Below, piece after piece: positions 1 through 5,874 of a DNA stretch of 10,062 bases. The notes below the pieces were generated by a model. It saw only the letters and a program-made list of their open reading frames with translations. It was not told where the DNA came from and ran no database searches. How positions within the stretch are numbered: position 1 is the stretch's first letter; the number at the start of each line of letters is the position of its first letter. This DNA is from a bacterium (lineage in GTDB: Bacteria > Tectomicrobia > Entotheonellia > Entotheonellales > Entotheonellaceae): positions 1 to 10,062 of the forward strand of contig JAPULM010000184.1 of assembly GCA_027294925.1 (NCBI GenBank), in the 5' to 3' direction. The position numbers and the translations under genes are program-made.

Positions 1-1832
1 TCCGTGACACGCTTGAGATGCGTAACGAAAATCGTTACGAGCAGTACGATCTCAATATCGACCTGCCTGAACCGCTGGTGCCGCGACGCTTGCGCTTGCC
101 GGTGCGCGAGCGCTTGAGCGCGCAAGGTGAAACCTTAATCCCTCTGGCTGAGGATCAGGTTGAAGCATTAATCCCGACCCTGCAGTCTGAGGCGGTCAAA
201 AGCGTCGCTATCGGTTTTCTGCACAGCTATATGAATGCGGCGCATGAAGAACGGACGCGCGACATCCTGCTGACCCACCTGCCGCACCTTGAGATCACCC
301 TGTCGAGTGAGGTTTCACCGGAAATGCGCGAGTATGAGCGCATCTCAACGGCCTGCGCCAATGCTTACGTGCAGCCGCTAATGAGCCAGCATTTGCGTGC
401 CTTGAAACGTGAATTTGGCGATGCCGGCTTACGTTGTCCGCTTTATCTGATGCTGTCCGGCGGTGGCATTACAACGCTCGAAACAGCGATCCGATTTCCG
501 GTCCGTCTGGTCGAATCCGGCCCGGCCGGTGGCGCCATTTTCGCCAGCCATATCGCTCGTCAGCTGCAGCTCGACCGTGTGGTCTCCTATGATATGGGCG
601 GCACCACCGCCAAAATTTGCCTGATTGACGACGGCGCCCCACAGACCTCACGCAGCTTTGAAGTGGCGCGTGTCTACCGCTTTCTTAAAGGCAGCGGCAT
701 CCCCCTACGCATCCCGGTCATCGAAATGGTTGAAATCGGCGCTGGCGGCGGCTCATTGGCAAGCATCGATAGCATGGGACGGATTGCGGTCGGTCCTGCA
801 AGTGCTGGTTCGCAACCCGGGCCAGCCTGTTATAATCGCGGCGGCTGGCAAGCAACGGTAACCGATGCGGACGTCGTCCTGGGGCGTATCGATCCGGATC
901 AATTTGCCGGCGGGCGGATTAAGCTGGAGCGTGACAAAGCGGCAACGGCTCTGCTGGCTGATGTCGGTAATCGGCTTCAACTTGATACGATAGGTGCAGC
1001 GCTTGGGGTAGCGGAAATGGTAGATGAAAATATGGCCAACGCGTCGCGCGTGCATGCCATTGAAAGCGGTCAGGCGATTGAGGCGCGCACCCTGATTGCG
1101 TTTGGTGGAGCAGCACCGCTGCATGCCACTCGCCTGGCCGAAAAACTCAATATGACGCGCGTGGTGATTCCGCCCGACGCTGGCGTCGGTTCCGCTATTG
1201 GCTTTTTACGAGCGCCAGTCGCTTACGAAGTCACCCGCAGCTATCATCAACGTTTGAGCAGGCTCGATGTTGACGGCGCTAACAACTTGTTAGCCACCAT
1301 GCGTGACGAAGCCCTCATCGTCGTCAAAGCCGGCGCTGCCGAGCGCCAACTGGTCGAGACCCGGACGGCTTTCATGCGCTATGTTGGCCAGGGGCATGAA
1401 GTGGGGGTCGAGCTACCGGTACGTATCGAGGCGCCGCGCCTGGGGCAAGATGGCGCCGAGGTCTTGCTGGCGGCGTTCGAGCGTGAGTACCATCGCCTTT
1501 ATGAACGCACCATACCCAACCTCGAGGTGGAAATTTTGACCTGGGTGCTGCTGGTCAGCACGCAAGGCGAGCAGTTGACGACGGTGCCGCATCATGCTGA
1601 AGCGGCCGCTGTCCCACAAGCGATTGGCCAGCGCCAGATGGTCGATACGGCAAGCGGCGAGCATCTCACCGTGCCGGTCTATGCACGCCAGGCCCTAAAA
1701 CCAGGCATGCAATTGGCAGGACCTGCTGTCATTGTGGAGCAAGACACGACAACCGTTGTCAGTGCGCGTTTTAACGCTCATATTCACCCACTTGGGTACA
1801 TTATTCTTGAGCAAAAGCATCCTGGCACCTAG
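1..1832 (+). CDS. hyuA: Hydantoinase/oxoprolinase subunit A (HyuA-type), 5' end missing
   Basis: This is the ATP-binding subunit of a hydantoinase/5-oxoprolinase-type enzyme; relatives cleave cyclic amides such as N-methylhydantoin or oxoproline with ATP, or carboxylate ketones. The frame is open to the left edge (RDTLE precedes the first ATG at 18), and the usual N-terminal glycine-rich 'DVGGTFTD'-type segment is absent. The gene therefore starts upstream, with about 80-100 residues probably missing. Counting from the Met at 18, visible family motifs are SEVSPEMREYERIS (97-110), LMLSGGG (144-150), ESGPAGGA (166-173) and the second phosphate-binding motif YDMGGTTAKI (191-200). Further on come a glycine-rich EIGAGGGS and a late FGGAAPLHA. 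It ends with TAG 15 bp before hyuB, so the two are very likely co-transcribed and form one complex. Family assignment is firm. The substrate is not determinable: N-methylhydantoinase, oxoprolinase and acetone/acetophenone carboxylase relatives all share these motifs. Confidence 0.93.
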   Translation, partial: RDTLEMRNENRYEQYDLNIDLPEPLVPRRLRLPVRERLSAQGETLIPLAEDQVEALIPTLQSEAVKSVAIGFLHSYMNAAHEERTRDILLTHLPHLEITLSSEVSPEMREYERISTACANAYVQPLMSQHLRALKREFGDAGLRCPLYLMLSGGGITTLETAIRFPVRLVESGPAGGAIFASHIARQLQLDRVVSYDMGGTTAKICLIDDGAPQTSRSFEVARVYRFLKGSGIPLRIPVIEMVEIGAGGGSLASIDSMGRIAVGPASAGSQPGPACYNRGGWQATVTDADVVLGRIDPDQFAGGRIKLERDKAATALLADVGNRLQLDTIGAALGVAEMVDENMANASRVHAIESGQAIEARTLIAFGGAAPLHATRLAEKLNMTRVVIPPDAGVGSAIGFLRAPVAYEVTRSYHQRLSRLDVDGANNLLATMRDEALIVVKAGAAERQLVETRTAFMRYVGQGHEVGVELPVRIEAPRLGQDGAEVLLAAFEREYHRLYERTIPNLEVEILTWVLLVSTQGEQLTTVPHHAEAAAVPQAIGQRQMVDTASGEHLTVPVYARQALKPGMQLAGPAVIVEQDTTTVVSARFNAHIHPLGYIILEQKHPGT

Positions 1833-1847
1833 ACGAGGAATACCAAT

Positions 1848-3572
1848 ATGAATCGCAATGCCACATTGTCAAAAATCCACCAGCATATCATGTGGAACCG
1901 CTTGATCTCAGTTGTCGAAGAACAGGCTCAGACCCTGGTACGAACGGCGTTCTCAACCAGCGTACGTGAAGCCGGTGATCTGGCCGCGGGCGTCTTCGAT
2001 CGTCAGGGCCGCATGCTGGCACAGGCGGTAACCGGTACGCCAGGCCATATCAACTCGATGGCGGCAGGGGTGATTCATTTCATCAACAAACATCCGGTTG
2101 ACACCATGCAACCGGGCGATGTCTTCATCACCAACGATCCGTGGCAAACCTCGGGGCATCTACACGACATCACCGTGGTGACGCCGACCTTCTATCACCA
2201 TCGGTTGATCGGGCTGTTTGCCAACACCTGTCACGTGGTGGATATTGGCGGCCGAGGTTTCGGTCCGGATGCGCGTCAGGTATTCGAGGAAGGGATTAAT
2301 ATCCCGATCATGCACCTATTCCGGCGTGGCGAAGCAAATGAAACCCTACTCGACATCATTCGCACCAACGTGCGCGAACCACAGCAGGTGATTGGCGACA
2401 TTTTCTCATTCGCGGCGGCGAATGACACCGGTGCGAAACGTCTCATCTCGATGCTGGATGAATTTGGCATTGAGCAGCTCGACGAGCTTGCCGAATTCAT
2501 CATTGAGAACTCGCGTCTGGCGACCATCGAGCGTATCCGAACGCTCAAGCAGGGCACCTATCACAATGAGCTGTGTATGGACGGCTACGATCAGCCGGTA
2601 ACCTTACGGGCTGCCTTGACGGTTGGCAAAGACAACATCCATGTCGACTATAGTGGTACCTCGCCAGCCAGCAGTTACGGCATCAACGTGGTACTGAACT
2701 ATACTAAGGCGTATACCTGCTTTGGCGTCAAATGTGCGGTAGCGCCGGATATCCCCAACAACTACGGTTCATTATTGCCGATCACCTTCTCAGCCCCTGA
2801 GGGCTGCATTCTCAATGCACCGCGCCCGTATGCCGTCGCTGCCCGACACATCATTGGCCATTTGTTGCCCGATACGGTGCTGGGGTGTTTGCATCAGGTG
2901 TTACCTGGCGGTGTGCAAGCTGAGGGTTCGGCAGCACTGTGGAACATCCAACTACGCGGTGGCCCTTCGGTATCGCCCAACAGCGGCTACCAGGGCGACA
3001 TCCCTGAATTTGAAATGCTGCATTTTAACAGCGGCGGCAGCGGCGCTCGACCCCACAAAAACGGCATGAGTGCCACCGCCTTTCCCAGTGGTATACGCGG
3101 CATACCGGTCGAAGTATCGGAAGCCATTACACCGGTGATTTTCTGGCGTAAAGAATTCAGAGAGGATTCCGGCGGTGCCGGCAAGTATCGCGGTGGCCTG
3201 GGGCAGGTGATCGAAATTGGCGGTGTCAACGGCATCCCGTTCGACATCCTGGCGATGTTCGAACGCGTCAACAACGTGCCGTTCGGACGTAACGGCGGTC
3301 GCCCAGGGGCTGCCGGCCGGGTTATGCTAGCGTCCGGCGGCAAATTACGCGCCAAGGGGCAACAGACCATACCCCCACACGACCGGTTGCGTCTTGAGAT
3401 GGCCGGCGGTGGAGGTTTCGGTCATCCATTTGAACGCGATGCCGAACAAGTCGCCGAGGATGTGCGTAATGGGATGGTCAGCGTAGGGTCGGCTCGCGAC
3501 CAATACGGCGTCGTATTAGATGGCAACGGTCGGGTGGATACAGCCGCAAGCGCAGCGCTGCGTGGCAAGTAA
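1848..3572 (+). CDS. hyuB: Hydantoinase/oxoprolinase subunit B (HyuB-type)
   Basis: This is the second subunit of the HyuA/HyuB enzyme, 574 residues, a normal full length for the family. Recognisable blocks in order are the N-terminal SVREAGDLAAGVFDRQGRM (38-56), NDPW (96-99), GHLHDI (103-108), CHVVDIGG (128-135), REDSGGAGKYRGG (438-450), AGGGGFGHPFER (519-530) and YGVVLD near the C-terminus (553-558). In relatives these conserved His/Asp-rich blocks are thought to form the catalytic part, while HyuA handles ATP. The start ATG is preceded by GAGGAA (1835-1840) at 7 nt spacing, which supports it. The gene is 15 bp downstream of hyuA and ends in TAA at 3572. The next gene converges from the opposite strand, leaving 124 bp in which I see no clear terminator. 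The reaction is likely ATP-dependent opening of a cyclic amide or a related carboxylation; the exact substrate is unknown. Confidence 0.93.
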   Translation: MNRNATLSKIHQHIMWNRLISVVEEQAQTLVRTAFSTSVREAGDLAAGVFDRQGRMLAQAVTGTPGHINSMAAGVIHFINKHPVDTMQPGDVFITNDPWQTSGHLHDITVVTPTFYHHRLIGLFANTCHVVDIGGRGFGPDARQVFEEGINIPIMHLFRRGEANETLLDIIRTNVREPQQVIGDIFSFAAANDTGAKRLISMLDEFGIEQLDELAEFIIENSRLATIERIRTLKQGTYHNELCMDGYDQPVTLRAALTVGKDNIHVDYSGTSPASSYGINVVLNYTKAYTCFGVKCAVAPDIPNNYGSLLPITFSAPEGCILNAPRPYAVAARHIIGHLLPDTVLGCLHQVLPGGVQAEGSAALWNIQLRGGPSVSPNSGYQGDIPEFEMLHFNSGGSGARPHKNGMSATAFPSGIRGIPVEVSEAITPVIFWRKEFREDSGGAGKYRGGLGQVIEIGGVNGIPFDILAMFERVNNVPFGRNGGRPGAAGRVMLASGGKLRAKGQQTIPPHDRLRLEMAGGGGFGHPFERDAEQVAEDVRNGMVSVGSARDQYGVVLDGNGRVDTAASAALRGK

Positions 3573-3696
3573 GGCCATGCAACAGTCCTTTCGTCTAGGC
3601 TGTTTAACCTATCTACGGGGTTTGGATGATCCCCGCCGTTGCGGTTTCTGGCCGCAGTGGACGAGCGCCGAGAGTTGCTCTGGCCGTATGCACCGT

Positions 3697-4128
3697 TCAG
3701 TCGAGGGGATAGTTGCAAGTGAGTTGCGGAAACCGTAGAAAATCGCGATCCGCTGTGTGTACAACGGCGCGGTGAGCAATCGCCAGGGAAGCAATCTGGG
3801 CATCGGTGACCAGGTTGCCACCCGCTGAAGCAGCAGCAGCAAGCAGGAAAAAGACGCGGTTCAGATGATCTGCATCCGGTTGGAGTACCTGGGTGATTTG
3901 CCGCTCTATCCAAGAGGTGAGCCGCTCCGAGGCCTCACGCAACGTCATTGGGCTTATAAACGCACGCGGGCTGGTGCCAATCCGAATGAAAGCGAAGACC
4001 ACAGGATGCGTCAAGCCAACGGGCTCAGTCCCTGACAGACATGCTTCCCACCAGTGGCGCGCAGGCTGGTGAAATGGACAGGCAGTATCGTAGGCGTAGA
4101 GCAACAGATTGGCGTCTGGAACGATCAC
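3697..4128 (-). CDS. vapC: PIN-domain ribonuclease toxin (VapC type)
   Basis: This is a 143-residue PIN-domain protein, the toxin half of a type II toxin-antitoxin pair; VapC toxins are Mg-dependent RNases that cut specific RNAs, often tRNA or rRNA. The hallmark N-terminus is IVPDANLLLYAYD with Asp5. The C-terminal acidic cluster is VTDAQIASLA (Asp109) and TADRDF (Asp127, Asp129). The glutamate often found near residue 45 in VapC is absent (VVFAFIRIGT); I recall related proteins with a GFLRL-type segment there, so this may be a subfamily trait and not damage. The start codon is GTG at 4128-4126 and overlaps the antitoxin stop as GTGA, which indicates translational coupling. No ATG is available nearby. 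It lies downstream of the RHH antitoxin in the same transcript and is read convergently to hyuB. The family is clear; the RNA target is unknown. Confidence 0.9.
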   Translation of the reverse strand: MIVPDANLLLYAYDTACPFHQPARHWWEACLSGTEPVGLTHPVVFAFIRIGTSPRAFISPMTLREASERLTSWIERQITQVLQPDADHLNRVFFLLAAAASAGGNLVTDAQIASLAIAHRAVVHTADRDFLRFPQLTCNYPLD

Positions 4129-4412
4129 GATGGTTTCACATCACCCTGCTGAAGTCGAGCCGTTAGCGCCAGAAAGGCATCGACCTCAAGTTCATCGTTC
4201 AATTGGTTGAGTCGGGTCGGGTCGATCCCGGCGCGAAGCCCCAATGCACGGGCCTCTACCCGAAATGGTTGCTCATCGACTGGGGGAGCGATACCGGCAA
4301 GCCCTCTTCGTACGGCTTGATTCAGGGTTTCCTTGAAGCTTTGCCGCGATCGCTGCATCGCATCTTGGATGAGCTGTTGGACATCCGGGTCAATGGTGAC
4401 GGTCGTTCTCAT
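4125..4412 (-). CDS. vapB: Ribbon-helix-helix antitoxin (VapB type)
   Basis: This is a 95-residue antitoxin partner of the PIN toxin. Its first 10 residues, MRTTVTIDPD, form the beta-strand of a ribbon-helix-helix DNA-binding fold. Two helices follow (QQLIQDAMQRSRQSFKETL and NQAVRRGL, about 11-38), as in RHH antitoxins that bind DNA as dimers. The rest (about 39-95) is a variable acidic/hydrophobic tail expected to wrap and inhibit the toxin. The gene comes first in the operon, and its TGA stop overlaps the toxin GTG start. There is no Shine-Dalgarno sequence before the ATG. The bases just upstream are instead a perfect inverted repeat containing the promoter -10 box, so translation may be leaderless and the protein very probably represses itself by binding that repeat. 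'VapB' describes the type by pairing and fold; closer naming is not possible from sequence alone. Confidence 0.88.
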   Translation of the reverse strand: MRTTVTIDPDVQQLIQDAMQRSRQSFKETLNQAVRRGLAGIAPPVDEQPFRVEARALGLRAGIDPTRLNQLNDELEVDAFLALTARLQQGDVKPS

Positions 4413-4437
4413 AGTGATGCTATCATAGCATCACTAT
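4411..4437. promoter_or_regulatory. Perfect inverted-repeat operator of the toxin-antitoxin operon
   Basis: The arms ATAGTGATGCTA (4411-4422) and TAGCATCACTAT (4426-4437) are exact reverse complements separated by TCA. The centre of symmetry coincides with the promoter -10 box, and the left arm overlaps two bases of the antitoxin start codon. RHH antitoxins bind such palindromes as dimers of dimers, so this is very likely the autoregulatory operator; binding would directly block RNA polymerase. The dyad is seen in the sequence; the protein that binds it is inferred from its position. Confidence 0.82.
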
Positions 4438-4450
4438 TTTATGCTGTCAA
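4422..4450 (-). promoter_or_regulatory. Sigma70-type promoter of the vapBC module
   Basis: On the minus strand, a perfect -35 box TTGACA (plus-strand 4445-4450) is followed after exactly 17 bp by TATGAT (4422-4427), one mismatch from the consensus -10. Only 9 bp separate the -10 box from the antitoxin ATG (4412-4410). Transcription would therefore begin about 0-4 nt before the start codon, giving a leaderless or nearly leaderless mRNA. This agrees with the absence of a ribosome binding site. The match is seen directly; activity and start site are inferred. Confidence 0.8.
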
Positions 4451-4485
4451 GATGGGTCACTTCTAGTAGATCTGCAGCGCCTTGT

Positions 4486-4566
4486 CTTGCGACGATATTT
4501 CGGCGTAAACACGACATGATACTTGCAGTCCCTCGTGGTGTAGCTTAGAGTTTTATTGTCTTGCAT
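4486..4566 (-). pseudogene. IS200-type transposase (tnpA) N-terminal remnant
   Basis: Starting at the ATG at 4566-4564, about 27 codons read MQDNKTLSYTTRDCKYHVVF and then TPKYRRK. This is the characteristic N-terminus of IS200-family Y1 transposases (the CKYHVVF..PKYRR block that forms the first strand of the HUH/Y1 fold). Complete TnpA proteins are about 130-155 residues. Here similarity stops after KYRRK, the frame reads an unrelated short tail and terminates at 4447, and neither the HUH metal-binding motif nor the catalytic tyrosine is present. The element is therefore dead and truncated at its 3' side, where it runs into the vapBC promoter; the -35 box of that promoter overlaps the stop codon of the broken frame. 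The same frame is open upstream to 4674, but that part shows no recognised domain. Confidence 0.75.
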
Positions 4567-4601
4567 GAACAGATGCCCGCAAATGTCAAACTTTGCGAGT
4601 C

Positions 4602-4618
4602 CCCCGGCACAGCCGGGG
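4602..4618. repeat. GC-rich hairpin upstream of the IS200 tnpA remnant
   Basis: CCCCGGC (4602-4608) and GCCGGGG (4612-4618) form a perfect 7-bp stem with an ACA loop, about 36 bp upstream of the transposase fragment start. IS200/IS605 elements carry subterminal hairpins at their left end, recognised by TnpA or shielding it from outside transcription. This may be the surviving left-end structure. No U-tract follows on either strand, so an ordinary intrinsic terminator is less likely. Confidence 0.45.
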
Positions 4619-4712
4619 TCTGTCCCGAATGGCATGGTTAGAGTCTCGGTAGACGTACGATAGTTGCCCCACAAGAGATGAGCCGGTGGATGAGTGCTCT
4701 CTCTATATTAGT

Positions 4713-4719
4713 AGGAAGG
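4713..4719 (+). promoter_or_regulatory. Ribosome binding site that decides the PAC2 gene start
   Basis: AGGAAGG lies 6 nt before the ATG at 4726. In-frame ATGs at 4678 and 4690 have no such site, and the ATG at 4720 would abut it. A TATATT sequence at 4704-4709 resembles a -10 box, but no partner -35 box is found at the right distance. Confidence 0.6.
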
Positions 4720-4725
4720 ATGATA

Positions 4726-5625
4726 ATGGACGATGTGGAATTTCACCGCGAGCCGCCTGCCAACTTAACGACGATGGTTATTGGTTTTGGGGGATGGATC
4801 GACGCCGGAGAGGCAGCGACAGGATCGATTCGATACATGGTTCGACGCCTATCGGCACCGCGTCTTGCCTCTATCGATCCCGAGGCCTTCTTCGAATTCA
4901 CCGAGGTACGGCCTTTTGTTCGCCGTACAGCCGATGGCAATCGCACCATTCGATGGCCGAGGAGTGATTTCTTTATGTGGCAACCGCCGGATGGCCAAGA
5001 GGGTCTTCTCCTGTTTCGCGGCATGGAGCCCAATCTGAGGTGGCAAACCTACTCCAAGCTGCTCCTTGACTTCGCCGAACAATGTGGTGTGAAGCGGATT
5101 GTCTCAGTGGGTGCGCTCATAGCAGCGATTCCGCATACACGGCCTCCTCGTGTAACGGGAAGAAGCACAGAGCCCGAGTGGCGGGCTCTGTTGGAGGATT
5201 GGGACATTTTCCGTGAGCCTAGCTACCAAGGCCCTACAGGCATTGCAACGGTCGTCCTAGACGCGGCTACGCGGCGAAGCATGCCTCATCTCTCCTTTAT
5301 GGGGCAATCGCCCCACTATATTCAGGCGGTCACGAATCCGGCGGTTACCCGGGCGCTTCTCACATATGTCACACGCCTGCTGGGCATCGAACTTGATTTG
5401 TCACCATTAGACAAGGCTGTGGATGCATTTTGCACCCGATGCGATCAGGCAGTCGCGAATGATCCATCCACCCAGGCCTCTATCCGGCAATTAGAGCAGG
5501 AATATGATTCGACGGTTGATAAGGAGCCGCTACCGCTGCTTGACGAAGACACCAACCCTGATGAGCTGGTGCAAGAACTAGAGGATTTTTTGCGCGATGA
5601 GCGGGAGGGTAGAGGCGAGACCTAA
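4726..5625 (+). CDS. PAC2 family protein (proteasome-assembly-chaperone-like fold)
   Basis: This is a 299-residue protein of the PAC2 family, named for a eukaryotic proteasome assembly chaperone; prokaryotic members have no established function. The signature GFGGWIDAGEAATG lies at residues 20-33, followed by DPEAFFEFTEVRP (51-63), LFRGMEPNLRWQTYS (96-110) and GALIAAIPHTRP (129-140). These are the usual landmarks of the alpha/beta domain that ends around residue 240. The tail, about 60 residues, is strongly acidic (LLDEDTNPDELVQELEDFL and flanks) and probably helical or disordered. There is no signal peptide or membrane segment, so it should be cytoplasmic. The start at 4726 is chosen for its ribosome binding site; the longer frame from 4678 is less likely. 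No proteasome genes are in the window, and the gene appears to stand alone between remnants. A 10-bp perfect hairpin lies inside the coding sequence at 5167-5191. Confidence 0.85.
   Translation: MDDVEFHREPPANLTTMVIGFGGWIDAGEAATGSIRYMVRRLSAPRLASIDPEAFFEFTEVRPFVRRTADGNRTIRWPRSDFFMWQPPDGQEGLLLFRGMEPNLRWQTYSKLLLDFAEQCGVKRIVSVGALIAAIPHTRPPRVTGRSTEPEWRALLEDWDIFREPSYQGPTGIATVVLDAATRRSMPHLSFMGQSPHYIQAVTNPAVTRALLTYVTRLLGIELDLSPLDKAVDAFCTRCDQAVANDPSTQASIRQLEQEYDSTVDKEPLPLLDEDTNPDELVQELEDFLRDEREGRGET
5167..5191. repeat. Perfect 10-bp inverted repeat inside the PAC2 gene
   Basis: ACAGAGCCCG (5167-5176) and CGGGCTCTGT (5182-5191) are exact reverse complements with a 5-nt AGTGG loop, at about codons 148-156 of the PAC2 gene. 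A stem this long and GC-rich would fold stably in the mRNA. There is no following T-tract, so it is not an ordinary terminator. It may be chance codon choice or an intragenic pause or protein-binding site. Confidence 0.5.
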
Positions 5626-5724
5626 AGGACGTTATACTGCTTACCCACCTGACCTATCCAGGGCAGGATGCCGTACCGACGGAAGGTGTGCAATCAGAGG
5701 TAACTTGAATTTGAGGAGATCGTT

Positions 5725-5873
5725 CAAGGCAGATTGCTGGCCTGCGAGCACGACAGCCGGCGCCTGACACGGCAAGAGCTTGATGGCAGTATCACCGTTC
5801 TTGCCGATAGTTTCCAGGGCCACCAGCTTAACCGCCCCAATGATGTGGTGGTCAAATCTGACGGTTGCATCAC
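5725..5873 (+). pseudogene. SMP-30/gluconolactonase-type gene fragment
   Basis: About 49 in-frame codons read QGRLLACEHDSRRLTR, then DGSITVLADSFQG, then LNRPNDVVVKSDG. This matches the well-conserved central blade of SMP-30/gluconolactonase/LRE-type six-bladed beta-propeller lactonases ('GRL..CEHG.RRV.R.E.DG..TVLAD...G..LNSPNDVVV.SDG'). Whole proteins are about 290-310 residues; here both ends are gone. The similarity begins abruptly near 5725, with a stop 24 bp upstream at 5701. It ends at about 5873, exactly where the convergent thioesterase gene's stop codon lies (5875-5877). The NDVVV block carries a normally metal-binding Asn, but the fragment cannot make an active enzyme. It is best read as a deletion remnant whose remainder was lost when the neighbouring segment was joined. 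Confidence 0.72.
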
Positions 5874-5874
5874 C

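Noticed and set aside
829..836. TATAATCG inside hyuA as an internal promoter
   Set aside because: It is a good -10 match by chance but has no suitable -35 box at the right spacing, and the site encodes conserved HyuA residues.
3667..3684. Bulged hairpin (GCC-AGAG/CTCT-GGC) between hyuB and vapC as a bidirectional terminator
   Set aside because: The stem is short with a bulge and lacks a T-tract on either strand; it also lies next to the toxin stop. The 124-bp gap shows no other signal.
3422..3913. Minus-strand 163-codon open frame overlapping the hyuB end and vapC
   Set aside because: It has no recognisable domain, composition is Arg/Ser/Pro-rich as in shadow frames, and it overlaps two well-supported genes.
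4411..4437. The inverted repeat as a CRISPR repeat or attachment site
   Set aside because: There is a single copy with no spacers, no integrase and no tRNA nearby; its position on the promoter explains it better as an operator.
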